A stretch of DNA of 64,000 nt from positions 1,064,001-1,128,000 of the forward strand of contig NZ_NEWK01000001.1 in the NCBI RefSeq assembly GCF_002217655.1, given 5' to 3'. How positions within the stretch are numbered: the stretch's first letter is position 1; each line of letters opens with the position of its first letter. Source of the DNA: Geobacillus thermocatenulatus (GTDB taxonomy: Bacteria > Bacillota > Bacilli > Bacillales > Anoxybacillaceae). Position numbers and translations under genes: made by a program. Positions 34,039-41,947 of this stretch are shown piece after piece. Below the pieces are notes generated by a model. It was not told the origin of the DNA. It did not search any database and worked only from the letters and a program-made list of their open reading frames with translations.

Positions 34039-34284
34039 TTGAACGAACAGCAACGAAACGAGCTGCGAGCCAAGGCGGGCGATTTCAAGATGTACAGCCT
34101 TGTCTTGTTCTCGCTCGGGGCGTTCTTCTATTTTGGCACGATGATTCCTGGGGCGCTCGAGGCGGCGAAAAAACCGTTCGCCTTGCTGGCGGTTGGAGGC
34201 TGTTTCATGGCGGCTTTGTATTGTTCACGGCGCTCCGCCGTTTGCGCCCGCCGCTTGGAGGAAGAGGAAGACCGGTTTGAATGA
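34039..34284 (+). CDS. yrhC: YrhC-like small membrane protein
   Basis: An 81-residue protein with two hydrophobic segments (about residues 18-38 and 46-64) and an acidic tail, in the yrhC position after yrhA-yrhB. TTG start, RBS GGGGAGAGGAGGG. A TATGAT-like box is near 34004. The function is unknown. Confidence 0.82.
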   Translation: MNEQQRNELRAKAGDFKMYSLVLFSLGAFFYFGTMIPGALEAAKKPFALLAVGGCFMAALYCSRRSAVCARRLEEEEDRFE

Positions 34285-34341
34285 TAAATGGGGCTCGACG
34301 AAAAGGGTCATTGCGCTTATGATTGGCGATAATGAAGAAAG

Positions 34342-34380
34342 GAGGGTGTCCCAAAAAGATTGGAACACCCTCTTTCTTAT
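34342..34380 (+). terminator. Terminator after yrhC
   Basis: GAGGGTGT (34342-34349) pairs with ACACCCTC (34365-34372), then TTTCTTATA. Confidence 0.85.
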
Positions 34381-34478
34381 ATATGTGCTTGCTATATCTT
34401 GAAGATGGGGCGACGCCCCCCTCATGTTGGTTTCGTCATGCTGCCGTCAAAGGGGAGCTTGGTTTTTATAAAAAATGG

Positions 34479-34507
34479 TTGACAATGGAAATGTTTTTGG
34501 ATACAAT
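34479..34507 (+). promoter_or_regulatory. Strong SigA promoter of the small-ORF/yrzI locus
   Basis: TTGACA (34479-34484), exactly 17 bp, TACAAT (34502-34507). It drives a short transcript that meets an ORF of 25 codons and then twin terminators. Confidence 0.85.
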
Positions 34508-34546
34508 TACCTTCGTAACGTCATTTCTGAGGGGAGGTCGAAGATC

Positions 34547-34624
34547 ATGACAATGGTGATGTGGGCAACATTCACGTATGCATTCCATAAAATGGCTATT
34601 CGACCTTCCGCCGACCAGGAATGA
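34547..34624 (+). CDS. Candidate 25-residue peptide before the yrzI terminators
   Basis: ATG behind GGGGAGG encodes MTMVMWATFTYAFHKMAIRP plus five more residues. It lies about 35 nt from the predicted transcript start. The ORF is bracketed by complementary arms AGGTCGAA (34536-34543) and TTCGACCT (34596-34603), so it may be a regulatory leader peptide rather than a product of its own. No similarity is recognised. Confidence 0.4.
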   Translation: MTMVMWATFTYAFHKMAIRPSADQE

Positions 34625-34656
34625 ACGTGCACCGATGATGAAAAAACAGCGATTGG

Positions 34657-34738
34657 GCCGCAGAAGGGGAGTAGTCTCGCTTTCTGCGGCCTTTTTGCAC
34701 ACTGAGCCGCAGAAGTGCTTTCCTTCTGCGGTTTTTTT
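34657..34738 (+). terminator. Twin near-identical terminators
   Basis: First: GCCGCAGAA (34657-34665) with TTCTGCGGC (34682-34690) and a T run. Second: CCGCAGAAG (34707-34715) with CTTCTGCGG (34723-34731) and seven T. The arms are near copies, so mixed pairing between the two hairpins is also possible. Confidence 0.85.
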
Positions 34739-34761
34739 GCATGGAAAGGAGGTGGGGAGGC

Positions 34762-34905
34762 ATGACGATCCATTTGTTTTTTCTCACGATCACGATTGAG
34801 CGGAGAAAGCCGCGGCAGCGGAACCGTGAAGAAGAGCGGTTCGCCCGTGCAGCCGAGGAGGAGCTTGTTGACCGCAAATGCTTTTTCCATCAACGATTGT
34901 TTTAA
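34762..34905 (+). CDS. yrzI: YrzI-family small protein
   Basis: A 47-codon gene: MTIHLFFLTITIERRKPRQR at the start, then a charged helical tail. This matches the short YrzI family found near yrhC in Bacillus. A long RBS (AAAGGAGGTGGGGAGG) precedes ATG. The only clear promoter lies before the twin terminators, so expression may need read-through. The function is unknown; the N-terminus could sit in a membrane. Confidence 0.75.
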   Translation: MTIHLFFLTITIERRKPRQRNREEERFARAAEEELVDRKCFFHQRLF

Positions 34906-34943
34906 ACATGTTCAGCAATGAAGGATGAAAGGGGAGAAGCTGG

Positions 34944-35003
34944 ATGTCCATTGTACTCGTATGGCTTGTGATGTGGATGAAGCAAAGGGGAGATTCCACT
35001 TGA
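34944..35003 (+). CDS. Candidate 19-residue hydrophobic peptide
   Basis: ATG after AAAGGGGAGAAGCTGG encodes a 19-residue peptide starting MSIVLVWLVMWMKQRG, a possible short membrane peptide. The frame is too short for coding statistics. Support is only the RBS and its place among other small-peptide genes between yrzI and sigK. Confidence 0.3.
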   Translation: MSIVLVWLVMWMKQRGDST

Positions 35004-35145
35004 CTCAGTTGAAAGGGATGCGATCGGTGCTCCGCGCGCTGTTGTTGACGGTCGAATTTCACGAATTGTTCAAAATAAGGCGCCAGCGTTCCTTGTCTTC
35101 TTTGGTAAAATAACACTAGAAGAAAAGGTCAAGGAGGGAACGGGG

Positions 35146-35232
35146 ATGTTCGCCATTGTCATGTCGATCATCATTACCGCGTCGATTGCGCTTGTTGTCG
35201 CCGCGGAAGTCAGCGTTGAGGCCAAAGCGTAA
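35146..35232 (+). CDS. Candidate 28-residue membrane peptide before sigK
   Basis: ATG after AAGGAGGGAACGGGG encodes 28 residues: MFAIVMSIIITASIALVVAA, then EVSVEAKA. Almost all of it is one predicted membrane helix with a short acidic and basic end. The RBS is near perfect. A GGCCGGC/GCCGGTC hairpin with T-rich tail (35308-35338) could end its transcript before sigK. No known family is recognised. Confidence 0.5.
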   Translation: MFAIVMSIIITASIALVVAAEVSVEAKA

Positions 35233-35421
35233 CGGCGGTTCTTCTGCATCGGGGGGATAAGCAGGCGGACCGCATGAGCAGAATGTTGGCGACAATCGTT
35301 GCGTCATGGCCGGCTCATTTCGGGCCGGTCTATTTTTGTCATAAAGACACGGACAACATCGCCTCTGCATATACATAACGATAGGCGGTTTCCGCCAACG
35401 ACAGCAGGCGGGGGTGAGAGC

Positions 35422-36135
35422 ATGTCCGGCATTTTCACGGCGTTTACGTTTCTGTTGAAAGAGCTGACGTTTCTTGTCTCGTATATTAAAAACAATGCGT
35501 TTCCCCAGCCGTTAAGCCCTCAAGAAGAGGAAAAGTATTTGGCGCTGATGGCAAAAGGCGACGAGCAAGCCCGCAACCGGCTTATCGAACACAACTTGCG
35601 CCTTGTTGCCCACATTGTGAAAAAGTTTGAAAATACAGGAGAAGAGGTCGAGGATTTAATCTCCATTGGCACGATCGGTTTGATCAAGGCGATTGAAAGC
35701 TATTCGCCGGGCAAAGGAACGAAGCTGGCGACGTATGCGGCTCGATGTATTGAGAACGAAATCCTGATGCATTTGCGTTCATTAAAAAAAACGCGCAAAG
35801 ACGTCTCGTTGCACGAGCCAATCGGCCAGGACAAAGAAGGAAACGAAATCAGCCTGCTTGATATTTTAAAAGCCGAAGGCGAAGACATCGTCGATGAACT
35901 CCACTTGAACATGGAGCTCGAACAAGTCAAACAATATATCAGCGTGCTGGATGAGCGGGAAAAAGAGGTAATCATCAATCGCTTTGGCCTCGGTCGGCAG
36001 CGGGAGAAAACACAACGTGAAATCGCCAAAGAGCTCGGCATCTCGAGAAGCTATGTGTCGCGCATTGAAAAACGGGCATTAATGAAAATGTTTCACGAAT
36101 TTTATCGGCAGGAAAAAGAAAAACGGCGGTCATAA
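35422..36135 (+). CDS. sigK: RNA polymerase sporulation sigma factor SigK (pro-form)
   Basis: Late mother-cell sigma factor. The 237 residues start with a hydrophobic pro-sequence of 20 residues ([20 protein letters not shown]); processing by SpoIVFB in B. subtilis occurs before the next Tyr ([10 protein letters not shown]). Region 2 ([20 protein letters not shown]) and region 4 ([13 protein letters not shown], then [20 protein letters not shown]) are intact. The gene is one uninterrupted frame, so no skin-type element splits it here. ATG follows GGGGGTGAGAG. Confidence 0.95.
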   Translation: MSGIFTAFTFLLKELTFLVSYIKNNAFPQPLSPQEEEKYLALMAKGDEQARNRLIEHNLRLVAHIVKKFENTGEEVEDLISIGTIGLIKAIESYSPGKGTKLATYAARCIENEILMHLRSLKKTRKDVSLHEPIGQDKEGNEISLLDILKAEGEDIVDELHLNMELEQVKQYISVLDEREKEVIINRFGLGRQREKTQREIAKELGISRSYVSRIEKRALMKMFHEFYRQEKEKRRS

Positions 36136-36175
36136 CAAAAGCGGGTTGCGGATGCAGCGACCCGCTTTTGTTATA
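36134..36175 (+). terminator. Terminator after sigK
   Basis: AACAAAAGCGGGT (36134-36146) pairs with ACCCGCTTTTGTT (36160-36172). The stem begins inside the sigK stop codon. Confidence 0.85.
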
Positions 36176-36253
36176 GTGGAAGAATAGAAATTATTTTAAA
36201 AAACTGAATTCTTTCGTTTATATCCTTTGATGAAGCGATTTCAATCAAAAATA

Positions 36254-36282
36254 TTGACAGATTTTATTTTTAAAAGTAAAAT
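36254..36282 (+). promoter_or_regulatory. SigA promoter of gltT
   Basis: TTGACA (36254-36259), 17 bp, TAAAAT (36277-36282), in a very A/T-rich stretch about 50 bp before the gene. Confidence 0.8.
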
Positions 36283-36332
36283 AATTTTGTCGTCTTTTGT
36301 CTAAATTTGTCTAAAGGAGGCGAAAAAGCATC

Positions 36333-37601
36333 ATGCGCAAGATCGGCTTGGCATGGCAAATTTTCATCGGCCTTATTCTGGGGATTATCGTTGGGGCCAT
36401 TTTTTACGGAAATCCTGAAGTAGCGACGTATTTGCAGCCGATCGGAGATGTTTTTCTCCGTTTAATTAAGATGATCGTCATCCCGATTGTCGTCTCGAGC
36501 TTGATTGTCGGCGTCGCCAACGTCGGTGATGTGAAAAAGCTCGGAAAGTTGGGCGGCAAAACGATCCTTTATTTTGAGATCATTACGACGATTGCCATTA
36601 TCGTTGGCCTCTTGGCAGCGAACATTTTCCAACCGGGCGTCGGCGTCAATATGAAGTCGCTTGAGAAAACGGATATCCAGTCGTATGTCGATACGACGAA
36701 CGAAGTGCAACACCATTCGATGGTTGAAACATTTGTCAACATCGTGCCGAAAAACGTGTTTGAAGCGCTGTCGACCGGAAATATGCTGCCGATCATCTTC
36801 TTCTCGGTGATGTTCGGGTTGGGCGTAGCCGCGATCGGTGAAAAAGGGAAGCCGGTGCTTCGCTTTTTCCAAGGTACGGCGGAAGCGATGTTTTATGTGA
36901 CGAACCAAGTGATGAAGTTTGCGCCGTTTGGCGTTTTCGCCCTAATCGGCGTGACGGTGTCGAAATTCGGCGTCGCTTCGCTCCTTCCGCTCAGCAAACT
37001 TGTTGTGCTCGTTTATGCGGTCATGGCGTTCTTCGTGTTGGTGGTGCTTGGCGCTGTGGCCAAATTGGCGGGTATCAATATTTTTCACATTATCAAAATT
37101 TTAAAGGATGAATTAGTGCTTGCCTATAGCACGTCAAGTTCAGAAACCGTGTTGCCTAAGATTATGGAAAAAATGGAGAAGTTCGGGTGTTCGAAGGCGG
37201 TAACATCCTTTGTCGTTCCGACCGGCTATTCATTCAACTTGGATGGATCGACGCTCTATCAGGCGCTGGCGGCTGTTTTTATCGCTCAACTGTACGGCAT
37301 CGACATGCCGATTTCGCAGCAAATCTCGCTTGTGCTCGTTTTAATGGTGACGTCCAAGGGGATTGCCGGTGTCCCAGGCGTATCGTTTGTCGTCTTATTG
37401 GCAACGCTTGGCACGGTTGGCATTCCAGTTGAAGGATTGGCGTTTATCGCTGGCATCGACCGTCTTTTGGACATGGCGCGCACCGTGGTCAACGTCATCG
37501 GCAACTCGCTGGCGGCGGTTGTGATGTCGAAATGGGAAGGGCAATATAACGAAGAACAAGGAAAACAATACATCGCTGAGCTGCAGCAGCAAAGCGCCTA
37601 A
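36333..37601 (+). CDS. gltT: Proton/sodium-glutamate/aspartate symporter GltT
   Basis: Membrane symporter of the DAACS (SLC1) family; 422 residues. It closely resembles the remembered B. stearothermophilus GltT (start MRKIGLAWQIFIGLILGIIV; end with GKQYIAELQQQ). Family signatures: the Ser-rich loop STSSSETVLPK (about residues 267-277), FNLDGSTLYQ, the hairpin motif SKGIAGVPGVSF and DMARTVVNVIGN. RBS AAAGGAGGCG. It has its own promoter and is followed by two noncoding elements. Confidence 0.96.
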   Translation: MRKIGLAWQIFIGLILGIIVGAIFYGNPEVATYLQPIGDVFLRLIKMIVIPIVVSSLIVGVANVGDVKKLGKLGGKTILYFEIITTIAIIVGLLAANIFQPGVGVNMKSLEKTDIQSYVDTTNEVQHHSMVETFVNIVPKNVFEALSTGNMLPIIFFSVMFGLGVAAIGEKGKPVLRFFQGTAEAMFYVTNQVMKFAPFGVFALIGVTVSKFGVASLLPLSKLVVLVYAVMAFFVLVVLGAVAKLAGINIFHIIKILKDELVLAYSTSSSETVLPKIMEKMEKFGCSKAVTSFVVPTGYSFNLDGSTLYQALAAVFIAQLYGIDMPISQQISLVLVLMVTSKGIAGVPGVSFVVLLATLGTVGIPVEGLAFIAGIDRLLDMARTVVNVIGNSLAAVVMSKWEGQYNEEQGKQYIAELQQQSA

Positions 37602-37620
37602 GAGAAAAGTGGCTCAAATG

Positions 37621-37855
37621 TGTTGATTAACCATTAAAAACCAGTTGACATCGTCCTATTCCTAGCTTTTCTGCCGTAGTCGGCAAGCGAACCGCTTGCC
37701 GACTGGGCATATGACGGCATGCTCTCCTCGAACAATGAACGCTTTGCGGGCAAATGCATTTGCCCGCCGGCGTTCTTGTTCGAGGGAAGAGGCAGAAAAG
37801 CTTGTGTTCAGTCATATGATTCTGTGCTTTTTAGTAAAATAATGGATAATCAACA
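37621..37855. repeat. Nested-hairpin element D, same layout as copies A-C but different sequence
   Basis: A 235-bp noncoding block with terminal inverted repeats TGTTGATTAACCATTA and its near complement TAATGGATAATCAACA (one mismatch). Inside: P1 37664-37675 with 37791-37802 (AGCTTTTCTGCC, perfect 12 bp); P2 37678-37689 with 37693-37704 (perfect 12 bp, 3-nt loop); P3 37726-37742 with 37770-37785 (one bulge); P4 a perfect 22-bp palindrome at 37746-37767. The order P1, P2, P3 enclosing P4, P1' is that of copies A-C. No coding potential. Confidence 0.8.
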
Positions 37856-37868
37856 TTCGTGACTATAG

Positions 37869-38110
37869 TATATAGTATTGCAACAAAGAAGTGTAACATA
37901 TCCTTGACAGAAAAGTGGTTTGCCCATTTTCGACTGTCGAAGGCAAGTGTGTGGCTTGCCTCCGTCACTCCTTAGCGTGACGGAAGACCGAACAACGACT
38001 CGCTTCACAGACCCATTCAAGGGTCTTTAAGCGGCGTTGTTCGGTCACTCGACAGTCGGATGTCATGACCGGTAAAGACGAAAAATGGTAAAGCGTTAAA
38101 TGGCGTCTAT
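37869..38110 (+). repeat. Interspersed nested-hairpin element, copy C (diverged)
   Basis: About 242 bp in the same orientation as copy B, 14 bp after element D. The ends are decayed (TATATAG then TTGCAAC on the left; GGCGTCTAT on the right). P1 is CGACTGTCGA/TCGACAGTCG, that is, both partners of one pair have changed compared with copies A and B. P3 (GACCGAACAAC/GTTGTTCGGTC) is unchanged; the P4 loop differs (AGACCC, six bases, GGGTCT); P2 keeps its outer five pairs. Confidence 0.75.
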
Positions 38111-38238
38111 CCTGAAAATACCCGAACTCCAAAATGCGCAAGGTTGTAGAATTCAACATAGAGGCATTTTCATCCCTCCGATGGTGACGAAATTTTTTTG
38201 TCATGGGAGTCTATATCGATGACTATCGACACTCGTGA

Positions 38239-38266
38239 AAGTGGCTGAATGATCAGCCGCTTTTTC
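38239..38266 (+). terminator. Terminator-like hairpin before the DedA gene
   Basis: AAGTGGCTGA (38239-38248) pairs with TCAGCCGCTT (38253-38262) with one wobble, followed by a T run. Confidence 0.65.
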
Positions 38267-38337
38267 GTTTTGTTTGTCAAAGGCGTGTAGTATAATGAAA
38301 CAATGGACAAGGAAGCGAAAGACAAGGAGGAAAAACG

Positions 38338-38949
38338 GTGCACGAAATCATTCAATCGATGTTTTCCTTTTTGACCAGCTTAGGCTATGTCGGCATTGCT
38401 CTCGCTTTGATGGTGGAAGTGATTCCTAGCGAGATCGTGTTGGCTTATGCTGGTTATTTGGTAGCGCGGGGGGACGTCTCATTTGTTGGGGCCGTGGCAG
38501 CGGGGACAGTAGGCGGCACGGTGGCGCAACTGTTTTTGTATTGGATGGGCTACTATGGCGGACGGCCATTTCTAGATCAGTATGGGAAATATGTATTGAT
38601 CCAGAAAAAACATTTGGATGTGGCGGAACGCTGGGTTGCCAAATTTGGCCCCGGCGTCATTTTCAGCGCCCGATTTATTCCCGTCGTCCGCCATGCGATT
38701 TCGATCCCGGCCGGCATTGCTCGGATGAAGTGGCTGCCGTTTACGATTTACACGGTGTTGGCCATCATCCCATGGTCCGTTTTGTTTATTTGGTTGGGAG
38801 AACAGCTTGGCCAACGATGGAGGCAAATTGACGAGATGGCGGCGCCATATGTCCGACCGGCTATCGCAGCGGCGGTGGTGGCGGCGGCGATTTACATTGT
38901 TTGGCAACGACGACGCCGCGCTGCAGATGAAAACGAGCGCATGAAATAG
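38338..38949 (+). CDS. DedA/VTT-family membrane protein
   Basis: A 203-residue integral membrane protein with about five hydrophobic segments. DedA-family features include VEVIPSEIVLAYAGYLVARG (acidic residue in the first helix), GRPFLDQYGKYVLI and the signature FSARFIPVVRHAISIPAGI. DedA proteins are linked to undecaprenyl-phosphate and lipid scrambling and to membrane potential. GTG start with GACAAGGAGGAAAAACG; a TATAAT box at 38291-38296 is a likely -10. Confidence 0.88.
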   Translation: MHEIIQSMFSFLTSLGYVGIALALMVEVIPSEIVLAYAGYLVARGDVSFVGAVAAGTVGGTVAQLFLYWMGYYGGRPFLDQYGKYVLIQKKHLDVAERWVAKFGPGVIFSARFIPVVRHAISIPAGIARMKWLPFTIYTVLAIIPWSVLFIWLGEQLGQRWRQIDEMAAPYVRPAIAAAVVAAAIYIVWQRRRRAADENERMK

Positions 38950-39030
38950 TTGCCCTGTCCGCATGCGGTCGGCTATATTTATACATGAACCATCTTTTGG
39001 CTAAATTTTGAGGAAAAATGAGGGACGAAC

Positions 39031-40056
39031 GTGAAACGTTGGATGATCATTGCGTTGCTATTCGCTGTGGGGCTATGGCTTGTGCCATACAGTGTGCCGC
39101 TTCTCTTCGCACTTGCGACCGCGCTTTTGCTCGAGCCGTCCATCCGCCGATTGCAAGAAAACTATAAGCTGAAGCGCGTGCACGCCGTCACGGCGATTTT
39201 TTCATTGTTCATCATCATTCTGGGGCTTTCCCTTTACTTTCTGGTCGTGATTTTTGTGCAACAAGTGATGGCGCTCTCGCAAAAACTGCCTTACGTGTTA
39301 AACGAAGCGACGAAAGTGCTCGACCGTCTCATTCAAACGTGGCAGTCGTATTCCAGCTCCATTCCTCAGGAAATCATCGATTCGCTTGAACGCGGCGTCA
39401 ATACCGTCGAGCAAATGCTGTTATCGTTTGCGACCAACTTGACGCAGTCGCTTGTCCATTATATTGCCGCCATTCCGGCGTTTTTGATTCATTTTTTAGT
39501 GTATTTGATCGCGCTGTTTCTCCTTTGCCTCGACTTGCCGCAGCTGAAGCAAGGCATGCGTCGCTATTTGTCCGAACGGACCGAACAGCGGCTTGGGATG
39601 GTCGTCGCCCAGCTGAGCAAAGCGGGGATCGGCTTTTTAAAAGCGCAGTTTTTGCTTAGTTTAATTACGTTTTTCCTTGCGTGGGCGGGCCTCCTCTTAT
39701 TAAGGGTCGACTATGCGGCGTTGATGGCGCTGGTCATCGTCGTCGTTGATATTTTGCCGATTTTAGGAACGGGTTCCGTGCTTGTTCCGTGGGGGCTCAT
39801 CAGCATGGCGAACGGCAACAATACGCTTGGCATCGGGCTCATCGTGCTGTTTGTCGTCATCACCGTCGTGCGCCGGATCATCGAGCCGAAAGTGTTTTCC
39901 ACCAATTTGGGCATTTCCCCCCTCGCCGCGCTCGTCAGTGTCTATCTGGGGTTTCAGCTGCTTGGCTTTATCGGGTTGTTCGTCGGGCCGGTCGTTGTCA
40001 TTTTGGTTGAGGCGCTTGCCAAAGCCGGGGTCATTAAATGGACGATCAAACTTTAA
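39031..40056 (+). CDS. AI-2E family membrane protein, YtvI-like
   Basis: A 341-residue polytopic membrane protein of the PerM/AI-2E superfamily. Two N-terminal hydrophobic segments, a soluble helical stretch (about residues 85-130), and a C-terminal bundle with VVVDILPILGTGSVLVPWGL and RRIIEPKVFSTNLGISPLAA. The sequence resembles the sporulation membrane protein YtvI more than YrrI (16224-17285). GTG start; the RBS is weak (GAGGAAAAATGAGGG). Confidence 0.8.
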   Translation: MKRWMIIALLFAVGLWLVPYSVPLLFALATALLLEPSIRRLQENYKLKRVHAVTAIFSLFIIILGLSLYFLVVIFVQQVMALSQKLPYVLNEATKVLDRLIQTWQSYSSSIPQEIIDSLERGVNTVEQMLLSFATNLTQSLVHYIAAIPAFLIHFLVYLIALFLLCLDLPQLKQGMRRYLSERTEQRLGMVVAQLSKAGIGFLKAQFLLSLITFFLAWAGLLLLRVDYAALMALVIVVVDILPILGTGSVLVPWGLISMANGNNTLGIGLIVLFVVITVVRRIIEPKVFSTNLGISPLAALVSVYLGFQLLGFIGLFVGPVVVILVEALAKAGVIKWTIKL

Positions 40057-40091
40057 TTTTTTTCAAATAACGGCCTTTGTGGACGAAGGGG

Positions 40092-40118
40092 AAAAACCGG
40101 CGAACCGCCGGTTTTTCT
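40092..40118 (+). terminator. Terminator after the YtvI-like gene
   Basis: AAAAACCGGCG (40092-40102) pairs with CGCCGGTTTTT (40106-40116) around AAC. The A run before the stem also allows use from the opposite strand. Confidence 0.85.
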
Positions 40119-40194
40119 GTCTGGACATGGGGAAGAGAAAGAGAGTTTTGACAAAGCGACGGCGAAAGAAAACCGCCCGCTGAAGGCGCGGCGG

Positions 40195-40989
40195 TCACGG
40201 CGTGGACGTGGACGAATCATTGACGTCGGTGCGCGGCAAAATTAAAATTTCGACACGCCGGTTTTTCATCCGCCCGGCAGCGGTGGCGTTGGAGGCGATC
40301 GGCTTGTATTCGCCATACCCTTTCGCGCTGAAATAGCGCGGGTCGAGTTGCTTGTTTTCAAGCAGCACTTTCATGAAATTGACGGCGCGCATGACGCTCA
40401 GCTCCCAGTTGGAAGCAAATTTCTCGTTATGGATCGGCACGTTGTCCGTATGGCCGCTGATGATGATATTGCGCGGCGGGTTCATGACGAGCAAAGCGGA
40501 GATTTCCGCCGCAAGACGCCGGTCTTTCATGCGCACTTCGGCGCTGCCGGAGTCGAATAAAATGTCATCCAAAATGGTAATCGCGAGCCCTTCGTCCGTC
40601 AACGATGTCTGCAATTTCCCTGTCAAGTGTTTTTGATGAATATAGCTGTCAATTTTCGCTTGGATTTGTTTCAGCTCTTCTTTTTCTCCTTCGTTTATAG
40701 GCGAAGAAGGATTCTGAGACTGCTGCTGTTGATGTTGCTGCCGTCCTTTTTCGTCTTCTGCAGGCGGCGTGATGGGTTCAATGGGGCTTTGAAAATCAAA
40801 AACACCCGTTCCGCCGGCAAAGGCGGTGCTGAAGGCGCGCGCAATTTCTTGAAACTTCTTTTGATCGATTTGGCTGCTCGCAAACAAGACGATGAACAGC
40901 GCGAGCAGCAACGTCAACAAATCCGCGTATGGAATCAGCCATGATTCGCTCATATGCTCCTCATGGCCGTTCTTTTTTTTCTTAGCCAT
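40195..40989 (-). CDS. motB: Flagellar motor protein MotB
   Basis: Stator subunit that anchors the motor to peptidoglycan; 264 residues. The N-terminal membrane helix carries the proton-binding Asp in WLIPYADLLTLLLALFIVLF (about residues 17-36). A Gln/Pro/Glu linker (about 75-110) is followed by the OmpA-like peptidoglycan-binding domain (ILFDSGSAEVRMKDRR, then ISGHTDNVPI and AKGYGEYKPI). It overlaps motA by 8 bp. Confidence 0.94.
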   Translation of the reverse strand: MAKKKKNGHEEHMSESWLIPYADLLTLLLALFIVLFASSQIDQKKFQEIARAFSTAFAGGTGVFDFQSPIEPITPPAEDEKGRQQHQQQQSQNPSSPINEGEKEELKQIQAKIDSYIHQKHLTGKLQTSLTDEGLAITILDDILFDSGSAEVRMKDRRLAAEISALLVMNPPRNIIISGHTDNVPIHNEKFASNWELSVMRAVNFMKVLLENKQLDPRYFSAKGYGEYKPIASNATAAGRMKNRRVEILILPRTDVNDSSTSTP

Positions 40990-41773
40990 TGACCGTTTCC
41001 CCTTGTGTCAGCGCCTGTTGCCGTTCGCTTTCCGGCAAGTATGAGGCGAGTTTTTGTTCGATCATGCGCGGGGCTTGTCCTTCCAAAATGGACAGCACCC
41101 CTTCAACCATGATGTAGCGCACGCGCGCCTCTTCCTTCGATTTCCGCCGCAGTTTGTTGGCAAACGGATGCCAAAGCACATAGCCGGTGAAAATGCCGAG
41201 CATCGTGGCGACAAAAGCTGCACTGATGGCATGTCCCAATTCACTGATGTTGTCCATGTTGCCGAGCGCTGCAATCAACCCGACGACGGCCCCAAGCACC
41301 CCGAGCGTCGGCGCGTACGTGCCTGCTTGGGTGAAAATGGCGGCATTTGCTTCGTGGCGTTCTTCCATGGCCACAATTTCCTCGGTCATAACATCGCGGA
41401 TAAACTCTTGCGTTTGTCCATCGATGGCCATGCTGAGCCCGTTGCGCAAAAACGGATCATCAATGTCGTTCAATTTTCCCTCGAGCGCCAGCAGCCCTTC
41501 GCGGCGGGCGATGTTGGCCCAGTCAACGAACAGCGGAATGAGTTCGTTGATCGATGGTGTGGGCGGTTCAGTGAAAATGATTTTGAACAGCTTTGGCACT
41601 TTTTTTATTTCCTTCATTGGAAACGCGATGATGACCGCTGCCGCCGTCCCGACGAGAATGATGAGGATAGCGGCTGGATTGATCAATACAGCAGGCGAAA
41701 CGCCTTTAAAGTACATGCCCAATCCGACGGCGATGATGCCAAGGATGATGCCAATGATCGATGTTTTGTCCAA
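40982..41773 (-). CDS. motA: Flagellar motor protein MotA
   Basis: Stator ion-channel subunit; 263 residues with four membrane segments (two at about residues 4-50, two at about 150-205). Motifs include AAVIIAFPMKEIKKV and GVLGAVVGLIAALGNMDN. TTG at 41773 is chosen because GGGGGGATTCAT precedes it on the minus strand; the frame runs further upstream without an RBS. motA-motB is a standard operon. Confidence 0.94.
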   Translation of the reverse strand: MDKTSIIGIILGIIAVGLGMYFKGVSPAVLINPAAILIILVGTAAAVIIAFPMKEIKKVPKLFKIIFTEPPTPSINELIPLFVDWANIARREGLLALEGKLNDIDDPFLRNGLSMAIDGQTQEFIRDVMTEEIVAMEERHEANAAIFTQAGTYAPTLGVLGAVVGLIAALGNMDNISELGHAISAAFVATMLGIFTGYVLWHPFANKLRRKSKEEARVRYIMVEGVLSILEGQAPRMIEQKLASYLPESERQQALTQGETVNG

Positions 41774-41896
41774 ATGAATCCCCCCGCTTTTTCCATGCGA
41801 ACGATGTACGCCAAGAGGCGTTTTGATAAAGAAACCATATTTATCATATACTGAATAAAGGAGGTTGAAAAGGGAAAAAGGTGTGACATGCAACGC

Positions 41897-41937
41897 AAAA
41901 AGCCGCCCGCTCCATTAGGCTGACGGAAAGGGCAGCT
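41897..41937 (-). terminator. Terminator after pssA
   Basis: On the minus strand AGCTGCCC (41937-41930) pairs with GGGCGGCT (41908-41901), one mismatch, then TTTTTG. Confidence 0.7.
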
Positions 41938-41947
41938 CCGGTGATCA

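Noticed and set aside
34925-35113. A 62-codon ORF between yrzI and the 28-residue peptide gene
   Set aside because: No recognised similarity; its start overlaps the RBS of the better-supported 19-codon ORF in another frame.
35335-35380. A possible sigma-E or sigma-K promoter (CATATACAT near 35368) before sigK
   Set aside because: No -35 element at the proper spacing could be found, so it is not listed.
35422-36135. A sigK-splitting skin-type element
   Set aside because: sigK is one continuous frame with pro-sequence and regions 2 and 4 intact.
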